A DNA stretch of 64,000 nt from JALZUE01 sp051251725 (GTDB lineage: Bacteria; Pseudomonadota; Gammaproteobacteria; Enterobacterales; Alteromonadaceae). A program made the position numbers and the translations under genes. Shown here in pieces: positions 54,405-63,927 of the stretch (its first letter is position 1; each line of letters opens with the position of its first letter). The notes below the pieces were generated by a model. That model searched no databases. It was not told the DNA's origin and saw nothing but the letters and a program-made list of their open reading frames with translations. The DNA lies in the NCBI GenBank assembly GCA_051251725.1, contig JBPOFN010000002.1, forward strand, positions 169,513-233,512. Direction: 5' to 3'.

Positions 54405-55259
54405 TTATTTAGTGACCGTTAATTGCGCAAAAGTAATGCGGTCTTGACCGGCCAAATCCTTAACTGTTGCTGCATGGCTATAACCATGCTCAGTAAAAAT
54501 AGCTTGTACGTTTTGCCCTTGTTCAAAGCCATGTTCAATATACACAAAGCCGTTGTCCGTCAAAAAGGTTTTCGCGTTACTAATAATGTGTTTAATATCC
54601 GCGAAACCATTTTCTTGGGCAACCAAGGCTGAAAGCGGTTCAAAACGAACATCACCTTCATTTAAATGCTGGTCATTTTTATCAATATAAGGAGGATTAC
54701 TGACAATAACTGCAAATTTGCAATCAGGCTTAATCGCACTAAACCAATCACTTTGATAAATATTTACTTGTTGCGAAAACTGATGATGATCACAATTTTG
54801 CTGCGCAAGTTTTACGGCGTCGTCATTAAAGTCAATTGCTTGAATATGCCATGCCGGTCGTTCACTGGCTAAAGCAAGGGCAATAGCACCTGTGCCTGTG
54901 CCTAAGTCTAAACAGTGAGTTTCATCACTGTTATGGTTAGCAAGTACCAACTCAACTAAGGTTTCAGTCTCAGGACGAGGGATCAGGGTTGCGGGTGCCA
55001 CCGCTAATTTTAACGACCAAAATTCTTTTTCGCCGACCAAATAAGCAACCGGCTCACCATTAACTCGGCGAATGAGCAGCATTTTAAATTGCATTAACTG
55101 CTCAGGGGTCAGCGTTTTTTCAGGCCAAGTAAAAAGATAGCTAATAGCTTGCTCTAAAACAAAAGCGAGTAACACTTGCGCGTCTAATTTAGCTGAATCA
55201 GATTGTAGCTTCAGCACTTGCTCGGCGTTCGTTAATACGCTTTTAATTGACAGTTCCAT
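54405..55259 (-). CDS. prmC: peptide chain release factor N5-glutamine methyltransferase
   Basis: 284 residues. An N-terminal helical domain, the SAM motif LDLGTGTGAIALALA and the catalytic SNPPYI. Methylates the GGQ glutamine of RF1 and RF2. Follows prfA by 24 bases, as usual. Confidence 0.96.
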   Translation of the reverse strand: MELSIKSVLTNAEQVLKLQSDSAKLDAQVLLAFVLEQAISYLFTWPEKTLTPEQLMQFKMLLIRRVNGEPVAYLVGEKEFWSLKLAVAPATLIPRPETETLVELVLANHNSDETHCLDLGTGTGAIALALASERPAWHIQAIDFNDDAVKLAQQNCDHHQFSQQVNIYQSDWFSAIKPDCKFAVIVSNPPYIDKNDQHLNEGDVRFEPLSALVAQENGFADIKHIISNAKTFLTDNGFVYIEHGFEQGQNVQAIFTEHGYSHAATVKDLAGQDRITFAQLTVTK

Positions 55260-55283
55260 ATATAATTACCGACCCGCTAACAG

Positions 55284-56372
55284 TTAATTACTATCAGCAA
55301 GTGCAGCAAGTAAATCTGCTTGGTTTTCTTGTAATAATGGCTCCATCACCAATTGTAAATTACCTTCAATCACTTCATTTAAACGATATAAGGTTAAGTT
55401 AATACGGTGATCTGTCATGCGTCCTTGTGGGTAATTATAAGTTCGAATACGTTCAGAACGATCGCCACTGGCCACTAAGTTACGACGAGAAGACTCTTCT
55501 TCGCTGCGGCGTTTTTCATCTTCCGCTTGTTGTAAGCGCGCTTGCAATACCGACATCGCTTGCGCACGGTTTTTATGCTGTGAACGCTGATCTTGACACT
55601 CAACCACAACACCCGTTGGAATATGGGTAATACGAATGGCTGAGTCAGTTTTGTTAACATGCTGACCACCAGCGCCCGAGGCACGGAAGGTATCAACTTT
55701 TAAATCAGCTTTGTTTATTTCAATCGCTTCAGACTCAGGAATTTCAGGCATTACCACAACAGTAACGGCTGAGGTATGAACACGGCCTTGAGATTCAGTT
55801 TCTGGCACCCTTTGTACGCGATGCCCGCCTGACTCAAATTTCATTTGGCCATAAACGCCTTCACCATTTACTTTCATGATGATTTCTTTAAAGCCGCCCT
55901 GCTCACTTTCGTGTGAGTTCATCAGCTCAATTTTCCAACCTTGTTTTTCAGCATAACGGCTGTACATACGGAATAAATCACCAGCAAAAATAGCCGCTTC
56001 ATCGCCACCAGCACCAGCACGTATTTCAATAAAACAGTTATTATTGTCATTAGGATCGGTTGGTAATAATAAAATCTGTAATTCAGACTCTAATTCTTCA
56101 ATCGATTTTTTCGCTGCTTTAAATTCTTCTTGCGCCATTTCACGCATTTCAGCGTCGTCTTCTTTTAACATTTCTTCGGCTGTAGCTAAATCATCTTCAG
56201 CCCCTTGAAAAGCATTAAAAGCTTGAACAACAACGTCAAGTTGTTTGAATTCACGAGATAATGCTAAAAACTTTTCTTGATCAGAAATAGTGGCCGGATC
56301 AGATAACAATGCTTGTACTTCTTCAAAGCGCTCAACTAAGCCTTCTAATTTTTCATAAACAGATTTATTCAT
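55284..56372 (-). CDS. prfA: peptide chain release factor 1
   Basis: 362 residues. The GGQ motif GAGGQHVNKTDSA is intact, and the stop-codon anticodon-like region (PET) is present as VPETESQG. Releases peptides at UAA and UAG. Eight bases from hemA. Confidence 0.97.
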   Translation of the reverse strand: MNKSVYEKLEGLVERFEEVQALLSDPATISDQEKFLALSREFKQLDVVVQAFNAFQGAEDDLATAEEMLKEDDAEMREMAQEEFKAAKKSIEELESELQILLLPTDPNDNNNCFIEIRAGAGGDEAAIFAGDLFRMYSRYAEKQGWKIELMNSHESEQGGFKEIIMKVNGEGVYGQMKFESGGHRVQRVPETESQGRVHTSAVTVVVMPEIPESEAIEINKADLKVDTFRASGAGGQHVNKTDSAIRITHIPTGVVVECQDQRSQHKNRAQAMSVLQARLQQAEDEKRRSEEESSRRNLVASGDRSERIRTYNYPQGRMTDHRINLTLYRLNEVIEGNLQLVMEPLLQENQADLLAALADSN

Positions 56373-56380
56373 TAACGTTC

Positions 56381-57685
56381 TTATTTCTTTTTATTAGGTA
56401 AATTTGATGAAGCTGTATCTGCGTTCACGTCTATATCAAAGACATCGCGCAAGTACACTAATTTGTCTAGCTCGCCACCCTGTGCTGCAGTTTGTAATGC
56501 GCTGGTTGGGGCATGCATAAATTTATTGGCCAATTTAGTTGCTAGTTCAGCAACCACGGCTTCAGGTGATTTATTATTTTCTAACTGGCTCAACGCTTTT
56601 TCGAGTAATTCGTCGCGCATTAATAACCCTTGTTTACGATAACTGACCACAGTATCTTGGGTATTTAAGCCACGTAACCACGACATAAAGCTGTCAGCTT
56701 GTTTATTAACAATAGACTCAGCTTCTACCGCCGCTTTGCGTCTACTGTCTAAATTTTTAGCAATAATCCCTTGTAAGTCATCAACTGTGTATAAAAACAC
56801 ATCTTCTAGTTCGCTCACCTGCTCTTCAATATCGCGAGGTACCGCTAAGTCGACCATAAAAATTGGCTGATGTTTACGCTGTGTCAGCGCATGTTCAACC
56901 ATGCCTTTCCCGATAATAGGTAAAGTACTACCGGTTGAGCTAATCACTATATCGGCTTTTGCCAGTTGCTCAGGAATTTGCGCAAGAGTTACTACTTCAG
57001 CGCCAATTTGCTTCGCCATTTTTTCAGCACGCGACAAGGTTCGGTTAGCAACGGTAATTTTACCGACATTATTTTCATATAAATGTTTAGCAACTAATTC
57101 AATAGTTTCGCCCGCGCCGACTAACAAAACCCGCGACTTATTTAATTGACCAAAAATATGCTTAGCTAAATTTACCGCAGCAAAAGCGACAGAAACGGCA
57201 CTAGCGCCAATTTCAGTATCTGTTCTAACTTGTTTAGCAACACCAAAGGTCCGTTGAAATAAGCGATCCATCACCAGCGCCATCGAACCTGCGGCTTTGG
57301 CTTGGCTATAGGCTTGTTTCATTTGCCCAAGAATTTGCGGCTCACCTAAAACTAAGGAGTCTAAACCACAAGCAACGCGCATCACGTGGTTAACCGCTTT
57401 AACATCATGATGCCAATAAACGCTAGGTAAAATAGTTGATGCTGAAATTTGATGATGCTGTTCTAACCAGCGAATAACTTTTTCTTTGGTTTGCTCAACT
57501 TCCCCGTCTTGCACAATATAAAGTTCGGTGCGATTACAGGTGGAGAGGATCGCAGCTTCGCGGCAATTAACATATTTGAGCATTTCATCAAGGGCAGCAC
57601 TTAAATTGTCCGGGTTAAAAGAGATTTTCTCTCTCACCGAAACAGGTGCAGTTTTATGATTAATACCTAATGCAACAATTGACAT
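56381..57685 (-). CDS. hemA: glutamyl-tRNA reductase
   Basis: 434 residues from the ATG giving MSIVALGINHKTAPVSVREKI; an open frame adds 13 residues without family support. The catalytic Cys is in STCNRTELY; the NADPH domain shows VLLVGAGETIELVAKHL and NRTLSRAEKMA. First committed step of C5 tetrapyrrole synthesis. It feeds heme that several neighbours use; first gene of the hemA-prfA-prmC unit. Confidence 0.96.
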   Translation of the reverse strand: MSIVALGINHKTAPVSVREKISFNPDNLSAALDEMLKYVNCREAAILSTCNRTELYIVQDGEVEQTKEKVIRWLEQHHQISASTILPSVYWHHDVKAVNHVMRVACGLDSLVLGEPQILGQMKQAYSQAKAAGSMALVMDRLFQRTFGVAKQVRTDTEIGASAVSVAFAAVNLAKHIFGQLNKSRVLLVGAGETIELVAKHLYENNVGKITVANRTLSRAEKMAKQIGAEVVTLAQIPEQLAKADIVISSTGSTLPIIGKGMVEHALTQRKHQPIFMVDLAVPRDIEEQVSELEDVFLYTVDDLQGIIAKNLDSRRKAAVEAESIVNKQADSFMSWLRGLNTQDTVVSYRKQGLLMRDELLEKALSQLENNKSPEAVVAELATKLANKFMHAPTSALQTAAQGGELDKLVYLRDVFDIDVNADTASSNLPNKKK

Positions 57686-57996
57686 ATATGGACAGCGAAA
57701 CCTATAAAAGAAATTAAAAAACATCGACTAACGTTATCGGATTATTGCGCCATTATTATTTAGTTATTTTAAACTTTTCATCAAAAATTTAATGCACTTT
57801 CTTAAATGCGCTAAATACAATGAATTAAATAATGGGTACAATCTCGATATTGTTTTCACTTAGTGTGCGACGGAATTATTTAACCTAAACTTTGCAAACT
57901 GAGTTTAATTAGTAATTTTACGAAATATCCGCAATGATTGAAAGCTTATTACCTACTCGACACCAATATAACTCGACTTTTAGTGTGAAAATTAAT

Positions 57997-58623
57997 ATGA
58001 AGTGGCCTCGATACAGTTTTTTAAGTCTATTTTTTCTATTCCTTCCTGGTTGTTCATTATTACCGGAACCAGACTCGCAGCAGCAAACCACCACTTTTCC
58101 GGTAATTAAAACCGCGGCTCAGCGATTAACACTTATGCGTAATTTAAGCCATTGGCATGCTGCAGGGAAAATAGCTTTTATTGAAAAAGACCAGCGTAAA
58201 AGTGTCAGTTTTGCTTGGCAAAAAAATGGCCAACAGTCACAAGCATTAAATTTAAGCACTTATTTAGGGATTAATGTTTTTAAACTCACCAGTGTTAAAA
58301 ACCAACATACCATTGACGTTGATGGGCAAACACATCATAGCGATAATTTATCTTTGTTAATTTGGCAACTCACCAATATGCAATTACCGGTTGATGCGTT
58401 AGCTCATTGGATAAAAGCCCTGCCATATTCTGCCAAAGACAGCTTAACGTACCAAACCGGCCCACTATTTCCTTCGGCTTTAACAAGCCATTTTAATGGC
58501 CAAACCTGGCAAATACGTTATAGCGGCTATCAATTATTTAATGGCCTGATGTTACCAACGCGCTTAAGCATTAAACAACAAGAACTCACCATCAAAATTC
58601 AAATTAATCAATGGACCTTATAA
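57997..58623 (+). CDS. lolB: outer-membrane lipoprotein receptor LolB
   Basis: 208 residues from MKWPRYSF; an upstream frame of 21 codons is open but less likely. The lipobox LPGCS and a LolB fold with WHAAGKIAFIEKDQRKSVSFAW and LTNMQLPVDALAHWIKALP. Receives lipoproteins from LolA and inserts them into the outer membrane. ispE overlaps its end. Confidence 0.93.
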   Translation: MKWPRYSFLSLFFLFLPGCSLLPEPDSQQQTTTFPVIKTAAQRLTLMRNLSHWHAAGKIAFIEKDQRKSVSFAWQKNGQQSQALNLSTYLGINVFKLTSVKNQHTIDVDGQTHHSDNLSLLIWQLTNMQLPVDALAHWIKALPYSAKDSLTYQTGPLFPSALTSHFNGQTWQIRYSGYQLFNGLMLPTRLSIKQQELTIKIQINQWTL

Positions 58624-59516
58624 CTGTGTCTACGCCAAATTCACCTCGCTATGCTTTTCCGGCACCAGCGAAATTAAATTTATTTCTTCATATTACGGGC
58701 CAACGAGCAAATGGTTATCACGACTTACAAACCGTTTTTCAATTTTTAAATTATAGCGATACGCTTTATTTCACGCCAAATAACAGTAATGTGATCAACT
58801 TATTAACACAATTCCCTGATGTCAAAGCCCAAGATAATTTAATTGTTAAAGCCGCAATCAGTTTACAACAAGCAGCGGCGAACAAAGGTTTTACCGGACT
58901 TGGCGTTGATATTGAAATTGAAAAAATATTGCCGATGGGCGGCGGTTTAGGTGGCGGTTCGTCAAATGCAGCAACCGTATTAGTAGCGTTAAATCGCTTA
59001 TGGAACCTGCCCTTTAGCACTAAAGAGCTTGCCCAGATTGGTTTATATCTAGGGGCTGATGTCCCGATATTTGTTGAAGGTTATGCCGCCTTCGCTGAAG
59101 GTGTGGGTGAAAAACTAACCGCGGTTGAACCGAAAGAATATTGGTATTTAGTGACAAAGCCCGAGATCAGCATTGCAACGGCGAGCGTTTTTTCAGCGCC
59201 AGATCTGCCGCGTAATACGCCAAAAATCCAATTGACCGACTGGAATATAAACACTTGCCACAATGATTGTGAAACTTGGGTAATAAAACATCATCCTGAG
59301 GTTGCCAAGTTACTTGCTTGGTTGGTAGAATACGCGCCTTCTCGAATGACAGGAACGGGTGCGTGTATATTTTCACGTTTCGAAACTGAATATGACGCGA
59401 TTGCAGTAAAAAACAAATTACCTAGCGGTACCTTTGCTTTTATTGCCCAAGGGGCTAATACTTCGCCGCTTAGACAAGCTATTACAGATTTACCGGTTAA
59501 TAACGTTGTTACTTAA
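58611..59516 (+). CDS. ispE: 4-diphosphocytidyl-2-C-methyl-D-erythritol kinase
   Basis: 301 residues. The GHMP motif PMGGGLGGGSSNAA and the N-terminal PAPAKLNLFLHITGQRANGYHDL. Fourth step of the MEP isoprenoid pathway. The ATG at 58611 overlaps lolB by 13 bases; a GTG at 58626 is an alternative that removes five residues. Isoprenoids are also the substrate class of RoxA, but the genes are 55 kb apart. Confidence 0.96.
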   Translation: MDLITVSTPNSPRYAFPAPAKLNLFLHITGQRANGYHDLQTVFQFLNYSDTLYFTPNNSNVINLLTQFPDVKAQDNLIVKAAISLQQAAANKGFTGLGVDIEIEKILPMGGGLGGGSSNAATVLVALNRLWNLPFSTKELAQIGLYLGADVPIFVEGYAAFAEGVGEKLTAVEPKEYWYLVTKPEISIATASVFSAPDLPRNTPKIQLTDWNINTCHNDCETWVIKHHPEVAKLLAWLVEYAPSRMTGTGACIFSRFETEYDAIAVKNKLPSGTFAFIAQGANTSPLRQAITDLPVNNVVT

Positions 59517-59563
59517 TTTATTAACCTAATATTAATGTCAAAAAAGTTTCTGAGGAACTGACC

Positions 59564-60511
59564 GTGCCTGACATGAAAATTTTTGCGGGTAACGCCACCC
59601 CTGAACTGGCTAAAAAAATTGCAGACCGTTTACATATTACTATGGGTCAAGCAAAAGTAGGCAGTTTTAGTGATGGTGAAATAAGTGTTGAAATCACTGA
59701 AAACGTACGGGGTGCCGATGTTTTTATCATCCAATCAACTTGTGCGCCAACTAACGATAACCTAATGGAATTAATCGTGATGATCGACGCTTTACGTCGC
59801 GCATCCGCTGGCAGAATTACTGCTGTTATTCCTTATTTTGGCTATTCTCGCCAAGATCGTCGTCTACGTAGTGCTCGTGTACCAATTACCGCAAAAGTAG
59901 TTGCTGACTTTTTATCAAGCGTTGGTGTGGATCGTGTATTAACAGTTGATCTTCATGCGGAACAAATTCAAGGTTTCTTTGATGTGCCAGTAGACAACGT
60001 TTTTGGTTCTCCTATCTTAATTGAAGATATGTTGCAAAAAAACTTAGATAATCCAGTGATTGTTTCTCCTGATATTGGTGGTGTAGTAAGAGCGAGAGCG
60101 ATTGCAAAACTATTAAATGATGCTGATTTAGCCATTATTGATAAACGTCGTCCAAAAGCGAACGTTGCGCAAGTAATGCATATTATTGGTGACGTTGAAG
60201 GCCGCGACTGTATCATTGTAGATGATATGATCGATACCGGTGGTACCTTGGCAAAAGCTGCAGCAGCGTTAAAAGAGCACGGAGCTAAAAACGTTTACGC
60301 ATATGCAACTCACCCAGTACTTTCAGGTCCAGCAGCAAAAATATTAACTGAATCTGTAATTGATGAAGTGATTGTTACTGACTCGATCCCACTTTCTGCT
60401 GAACTTAAGAAAGTTAAAAAGATTCGCCAATTAACCTTAAGTGGTATGTTGTCTGAAGCGATCCGCCGTGTCAGTAATGAAGAATCAATTTCAGCAATGT
60501 TTGAAGCATAA
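59564..60511 (+). CDS. prs: ribose-phosphate pyrophosphokinase
   Basis: 315 residues from a GTG start (as in E. coli) giving MPDMKIFAGNATPELA. The flexible loop, the DLHAEQIQGFF and the PRPP site DDMIDTGGTLAKAA are present. Makes PRPP for nucleotide, His and Trp synthesis. Ends in a strong terminator. Confidence 0.98.
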   Translation: MPDMKIFAGNATPELAKKIADRLHITMGQAKVGSFSDGEISVEITENVRGADVFIIQSTCAPTNDNLMELIVMIDALRRASAGRITAVIPYFGYSRQDRRLRSARVPITAKVVADFLSSVGVDRVLTVDLHAEQIQGFFDVPVDNVFGSPILIEDMLQKNLDNPVIVSPDIGGVVRARAIAKLLNDADLAIIDKRRPKANVAQVMHIIGDVEGRDCIIVDDMIDTGGTLAKAAAALKEHGAKNVYAYATHPVLSGPAAKILTESVIDEVIVTDSIPLSAELKKVKKIRQLTLSGMLSEAIRRVSNEESISAMFEA

Positions 60512-60568
60512 CTGTAAATTTTAATTAAACCTTAACGGTTAAATTTCAGTTATGATAAAGCTTGCTAC

Positions 60569-60602
60569 AAAGCACTTATGTTATTTACATAAGTGCTTTT
60601 TA
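60569..60602 (+). terminator. Rho-independent terminator of prs
   Basis: AAAGCACTTATGT pairs with ACATAAGTGCTTT around the loop TATTT, followed by a T-run. About 60 bases after the prs stop. Confidence 0.93.
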
Positions 60603-60712
60603 TTGCCTAATTTCCAGCAATAAGATAAGCCAATATTTCATTGGCATTTACAGTCACAAGTGTTATCATGCCGCGCCTTTTTCACTTGCCTAAACACCTA
60701 AGGTGTACAGCA

Positions 60713-60787
60713 ATGAAGAAGAGCATTTCAAGTTGTTTTTGGTCGCAAAAAACAACACTTATTAAACTACTTATATATATAGAGTAA
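60713..60787 (+). CDS. candidate 24-codon leader peptide upstream of rplY
   Basis: An ATG at 60713, preceded by AAGGTG eight bases upstream, opens a frame of 24 codons ending TAA at 60785-60787, five bases before the rplY ATG. It begins MKKSISSCFW and ends KLLIYIE. A hairpin (GTTGTTTTT with AAAAACAAC, 60732-60756) lies inside it. No homologue is known to me. It could be chance, though position and ribosome site are suggestive. Confidence 0.35.
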   Translation: MKKSISSCFWSQKTTLIKLLIYIE

Positions 60788-60791
60788 TATT

Positions 60792-61406
60792 ATGACTGAT
60801 ATTTTTACTTTGGAAGCTGAAGTACGCACAGATTTAGGGAAAGGTGCGAGCCGCCGCCTACGTCACGCGAACAAAGTTCCAGCAATCCTTTACGGTGAAG
60901 GCCAAGAGCCTGTTTCTTTAACGTTAGCGCACAACAAAGTTTGGCGTGCACAGCAAGAAGAAGCATTCTACTCTCATGTTTTAACATTAAATGTAGACGG
61001 CAAGCCTGTTGAATGTTTAATCAAAGACATGCAACGTCACCCGTACAAAAACGTAGTTATGCACTTAGATTTCTTACGCATTGACGCAACTCACGCTATC
61101 CATACTAACGTTCCAGTTCACTTCATTAATGAAGAAGCTGTAGCTAAAACTGGTGCTACTGTTGCTCATCACGTAACTGAAATAGCTATCTCATGTTTAC
61201 CAGGTAAATTACCTGAGTTCATCGAAGTAGATGTTGCAAACTTAGAAGTTGGTCAAACACTTCATTTATCTGACGTTACATTCCCAGAAGGCGTTACTTC
61301 TGATGAATTAGCAAAAGGTACTGAACATGACCTAGCTATTGTTACTGCTAATGCTCCTAAAGGCAAAGCAGATGACGAAGCTGAAGAAGAAACTACTGAA
61401 GCATAA
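60792..61406 (+). CDS. rplY: 50S ribosomal protein L25 with general stress protein Ctc extension
   Basis: 204 residues. The L25 domain (1-95) with the 5S-rRNA-binding start TLEAEVRTDLGKGASRRLR and the C-terminal TL5/Ctc domain (about 100-190), ending in an acidic Glu/Thr tail. Unlike the short E. coli L25, this is the long CTC form. Binds 5S rRNA. Followed at 16 bases by pth. Confidence 0.97.
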   Translation: MTDIFTLEAEVRTDLGKGASRRLRHANKVPAILYGEGQEPVSLTLAHNKVWRAQQEEAFYSHVLTLNVDGKPVECLIKDMQRHPYKNVVMHLDFLRIDATHAIHTNVPVHFINEEAVAKTGATVAHHVTEIAISCLPGKLPEFIEVDVANLEVGQTLHLSDVTFPEGVTSDELAKGTEHDLAIVTANAPKGKADDEAEEETTEA

Positions 61407-61422
61407 TTAAGGCATTTCCTTA

Positions 61423-62007
61423 ATGACTATTCAGTTAGTTGTGGGGCTAGGTAATCCTGGCCCCGAATATACAAAAACCCGCCACAATGCCGGTGTATGG
61501 TTCGTTGAAGAACTGGCCTCTCGTTATAATATTTCGCTAAGACCTGAAAAGAAATACTTTGGCCTTTATGGCAAAGGTTATATTGGCGAAGAATTAGTAC
61601 ACCTATTAATACCTACTACCTTTATGAACCGAAGCGGTCAAGCGGTAGCTCCTTTAGCTAATTTCTATCGAATTCCTGTTGAAAACATGCTGGTTGCGCA
61701 TGATGAACTCGATATTGAGCCAGGTATTTGTAAAATTAAAAAAGGCGGCGGTCACGGTGGTCATAATGGCTTGCGTGATATTATTGCCCGCATGGCAAAC
61801 AATAAAGATTTTTACCGTTTGCGCATTGGTATTGGCCATCCCGGACACAGAGATCGAGTTACTGGCCATGTACTAGGTAAAGCTCCCGCAAACGAGCAAG
61901 CTTTTATCGAAGACAGTATTGATGAAGCCAGTCGTTGTTTTGAAATTTGGTTAAAAGACGACTTAAAAAAAGCGCAAAATCGTTTACATACATTTAAAGC
62001 GCAATAA
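61423..62007 (+). CDS. pth: peptidyl-tRNA hydrolase
   Basis: 194 residues. The motifs VGLGNPGPEYTKTRHNAG (catalytic His), FMNRSG and the AHDELD Asp are intact. Recycles peptidyl-tRNA released from stalled ribosomes. Between rplY and ychF in one unit. Confidence 0.98.
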   Translation: MTIQLVVGLGNPGPEYTKTRHNAGVWFVEELASRYNISLRPEKKYFGLYGKGYIGEELVHLLIPTTFMNRSGQAVAPLANFYRIPVENMLVAHDELDIEPGICKIKKGGGHGGHNGLRDIIARMANNKDFYRLRIGIGHPGHRDRVTGHVLGKAPANEQAFIEDSIDEASRCFEIWLKDDLKKAQNRLHTFKAQ

Positions 62008-62033
62008 ACAATTTAATAGATTAGGAAAACACC

Positions 62034-63125
62034 ATGGGATTCAAATGCGGTATTGTTGGCTTGCCCAACGTTGGAAAATCAACATTATTTAATGCCTTAA
62101 CTAAGGCTGGCATTGAAGCAGCCAACTTTCCTTTTTGTACTATCGAACCGAATACGGGCGTAGTACCGGTACCCGATCCACGTCTTGACCAACTTTCAAC
62201 GATTGTTAAGCCAGAGCGTGTTATTGCTACCACCATGGAATTTGTTGATATTGCAGGCTTAGTTGCCGGCGCTTCGAAAGGTGAAGGTTTAGGTAATAAG
62301 TTTTTAGCTAACATTCGTGAAACTGACGCTATTGGTCATGTAGTTCGTTGTTTTGATAACGAGAACATTATTCACGTTGCTAATAAAATTAGTCCTGCTG
62401 ACGATATTGATGTGATCAACACTGAATTAGCATTATCTGATATGGATACTGCCGAGCGAGCCATTTTCCGTTTAGCTAAAAAGGCTAAAGGTGGTGATAA
62501 AGACGCTAAGTTTGAAATGCCGGTATTAGAAAAAATATTAAAGCATGTTGAAGACGGCCATATGATCCGTTCTTTAGACCTAACAAAAGAAGAAAAAGCA
62601 GCAGTCGCTTATTTAAACTTTTTAACGGTTAAGCCAACCATGTACATTGCTAACGTTAATGATGATGGTTTTGAAAATAATCCCTACCTTGACCAAGTAA
62701 AAGCGATTGCCGCCGAAGAAGACGCAATTGTTGTTGCTGTTTGTGCTGAAATTGAAAGCGAGTTATCTGAAATGGATGATGAAGACCGCGTTGAATTTAT
62801 GGCGGATCTAGGTTTAGAAGAACCTGGTCTAAATCGCGTTATCAATGCCGGTTATTCTTTATTGCACTTACAAACCTATTTTACCGCAGGTGTAAAAGAA
62901 GTACGCGCTTGGACAGTTAAGCAAAATGCTACTGCCCCACAAGCTGCTGGTGTTATTCACACAGACTTTGAAAAAGGCTTTATTCGCGCTGAAGTAGTCG
63001 GCTTTGATGACTTTATTGAATTCAATGGTGAGTCAGGTGCTAAAGAAGCAGGTAAATGGCGTTTAGAAGGCAAGGAATACCGCGTTAAAGATGGCGACGT
63101 GGTTCACTTTAGATTTAATGTTTAA
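62034..63125 (+). CDS. ychF: redox-regulated ATPase/GTPase YchF (Obg family)
   Basis: 363 residues. G1 GLPNVGKS, G3 DIAGLVAGASKGEGLG, and the TGS C-terminal domain with VKDGDVVHFRFNV are intact. Binds ribosomes; hydrolyses ATP. Coupled to pth. Confidence 0.98.
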   Translation: MGFKCGIVGLPNVGKSTLFNALTKAGIEAANFPFCTIEPNTGVVPVPDPRLDQLSTIVKPERVIATTMEFVDIAGLVAGASKGEGLGNKFLANIRETDAIGHVVRCFDNENIIHVANKISPADDIDVINTELALSDMDTAERAIFRLAKKAKGGDKDAKFEMPVLEKILKHVEDGHMIRSLDLTKEEKAAVAYLNFLTVKPTMYIANVNDDGFENNPYLDQVKAIAAEEDAIVVAVCAEIESELSEMDDEDRVEFMADLGLEEPGLNRVINAGYSLLHLQTYFTAGVKEVRAWTVKQNATAPQAAGVIHTDFEKGFIRAEVVGFDDFIEFNGESGAKEAGKWRLEGKEYRVKDGDVVHFRFNV

Positions 63126-63154
63126 TAACATTTAATTTACTTGTTTGATAATAA

Positions 63155-63175
63155 AGGAGCTTCGGCTCCTTTTTT
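63155..63175 (+). terminator. Rho-independent terminator of ychF
   Basis: AGGAGC, tetraloop TTCG, GCTCCT, then T-run. About 28 bases after the ychF stop. Confidence 0.95.
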
Positions 63176-63325
63176 GTTATTAAAATTCTAAAAAAATAAA
63201 TCATTCACTTTCAGATATTTAGTAAAGGGAGCCAATGAGTATTAATTTTTTTCTTTTGCTGTACTTTCTTTTTATCAATATTGGCTAATACTGGTAGTCG
63301 GGAATCCATCTATCAGGAAGATATT

Positions 63326-63685
63326 ATGACTAAATTTGAAAGCACACTGACTACCCTCGCAATAATTACCTTAAATATTACGTTTACACCGCAAGCATAT
63401 GCCGAAGATAGCGCCGGCGAAAGAATTTGCCAATATGTAAAGCTTAATCATAAATCACGCTTAAAATCCTACTTACGCTCGCAAGAGATAAAAATTAGAC
63501 AGGTTTATGACTCATTAAAGTGTAATAACAAAAATTTATTAGTCTTTGCCGCCGAACAAAATGCCTTATCAGCAGGCTCTTACCTCTTAGGTAGAGTCTC
63601 TTCGAAACAAGTTGCGGCGACGGTTGAAGATATTGCCAAGTTTTCTCCTGAGTTAGCACAAGCTGCAAAAGCCCGTTTACAGTAA
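63326..63685 (+). CDS. small exported DUF3718-like protein
   Basis: 119 residues from the ATG at 63326, with AGGAAG five bases upstream; a frame from 63281 is longer but unsupported. A signal peptide (about 1-25, ending QAYA) is followed by a small domain with two Cys residues (C in ERICQYVK and SLKCNNK) that could pair in the periplasm. The layout resembles DUF3718; that name is from memory. Function unknown. Confidence 0.65.
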   Translation: MTKFESTLTTLAIITLNITFTPQAYAEDSAGERICQYVKLNHKSRLKSYLRSQEIKIRQVYDSLKCNNKNLLVFAAEQNALSAGSYLLGRVSSKQVAATVEDIAKFSPELAQAAKARLQ

Positions 63686-63762
63686 AATCCGCATAGAATT
63701 TCATCAGGATGCTGACTATTTAGCCAAACAAACAAAAAGTCGTAATTATTTAAAAAAAACGG

Positions 63763-63791
63763 TTGACGTAAGACAACGACATTAGCATAAT
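63763..63791 (+). promoter_or_regulatory. promoter of the tRNA operon
   Basis: -35 TTGACG at 63763-63768 and -10 CATAAT at 63786-63791, with 17-base spacing, followed by a GC-rich discriminator GCGCC. That arrangement is typical of stringently controlled stable-RNA promoters. Confidence 0.85.
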
Positions 63792-63822
63792 ACGCGCCAC
63801 TTGCTTAGAGCAGGTTTGGAAA

Positions 63823-63899
63823 GGCTACATAGCTCAGTTGGTTAGAGCACATCACTCATAATGATGGGGTCCCAGGTTCGAGTCCCGGTGTAGCCACCA
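63823..63899 (+). tRNA. tRNA-Met (CAT), elongator
   Basis: 77 bases folding as a cloverleaf: acceptor GGCTACA with TGTAGCC, D-loop AGCTCAGTTGGTTAGAGC, anticodon CAT at 63857-63859, T-loop GGTTCGAGTCC, encoded CCA. The acceptor stem's first pair is G-C, so this is the elongator rather than the initiator. Confidence 0.95.
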
Positions 63900-63927
63900 T
63901 TCTTTATCTGAACAAGTAGTTTAAAAT

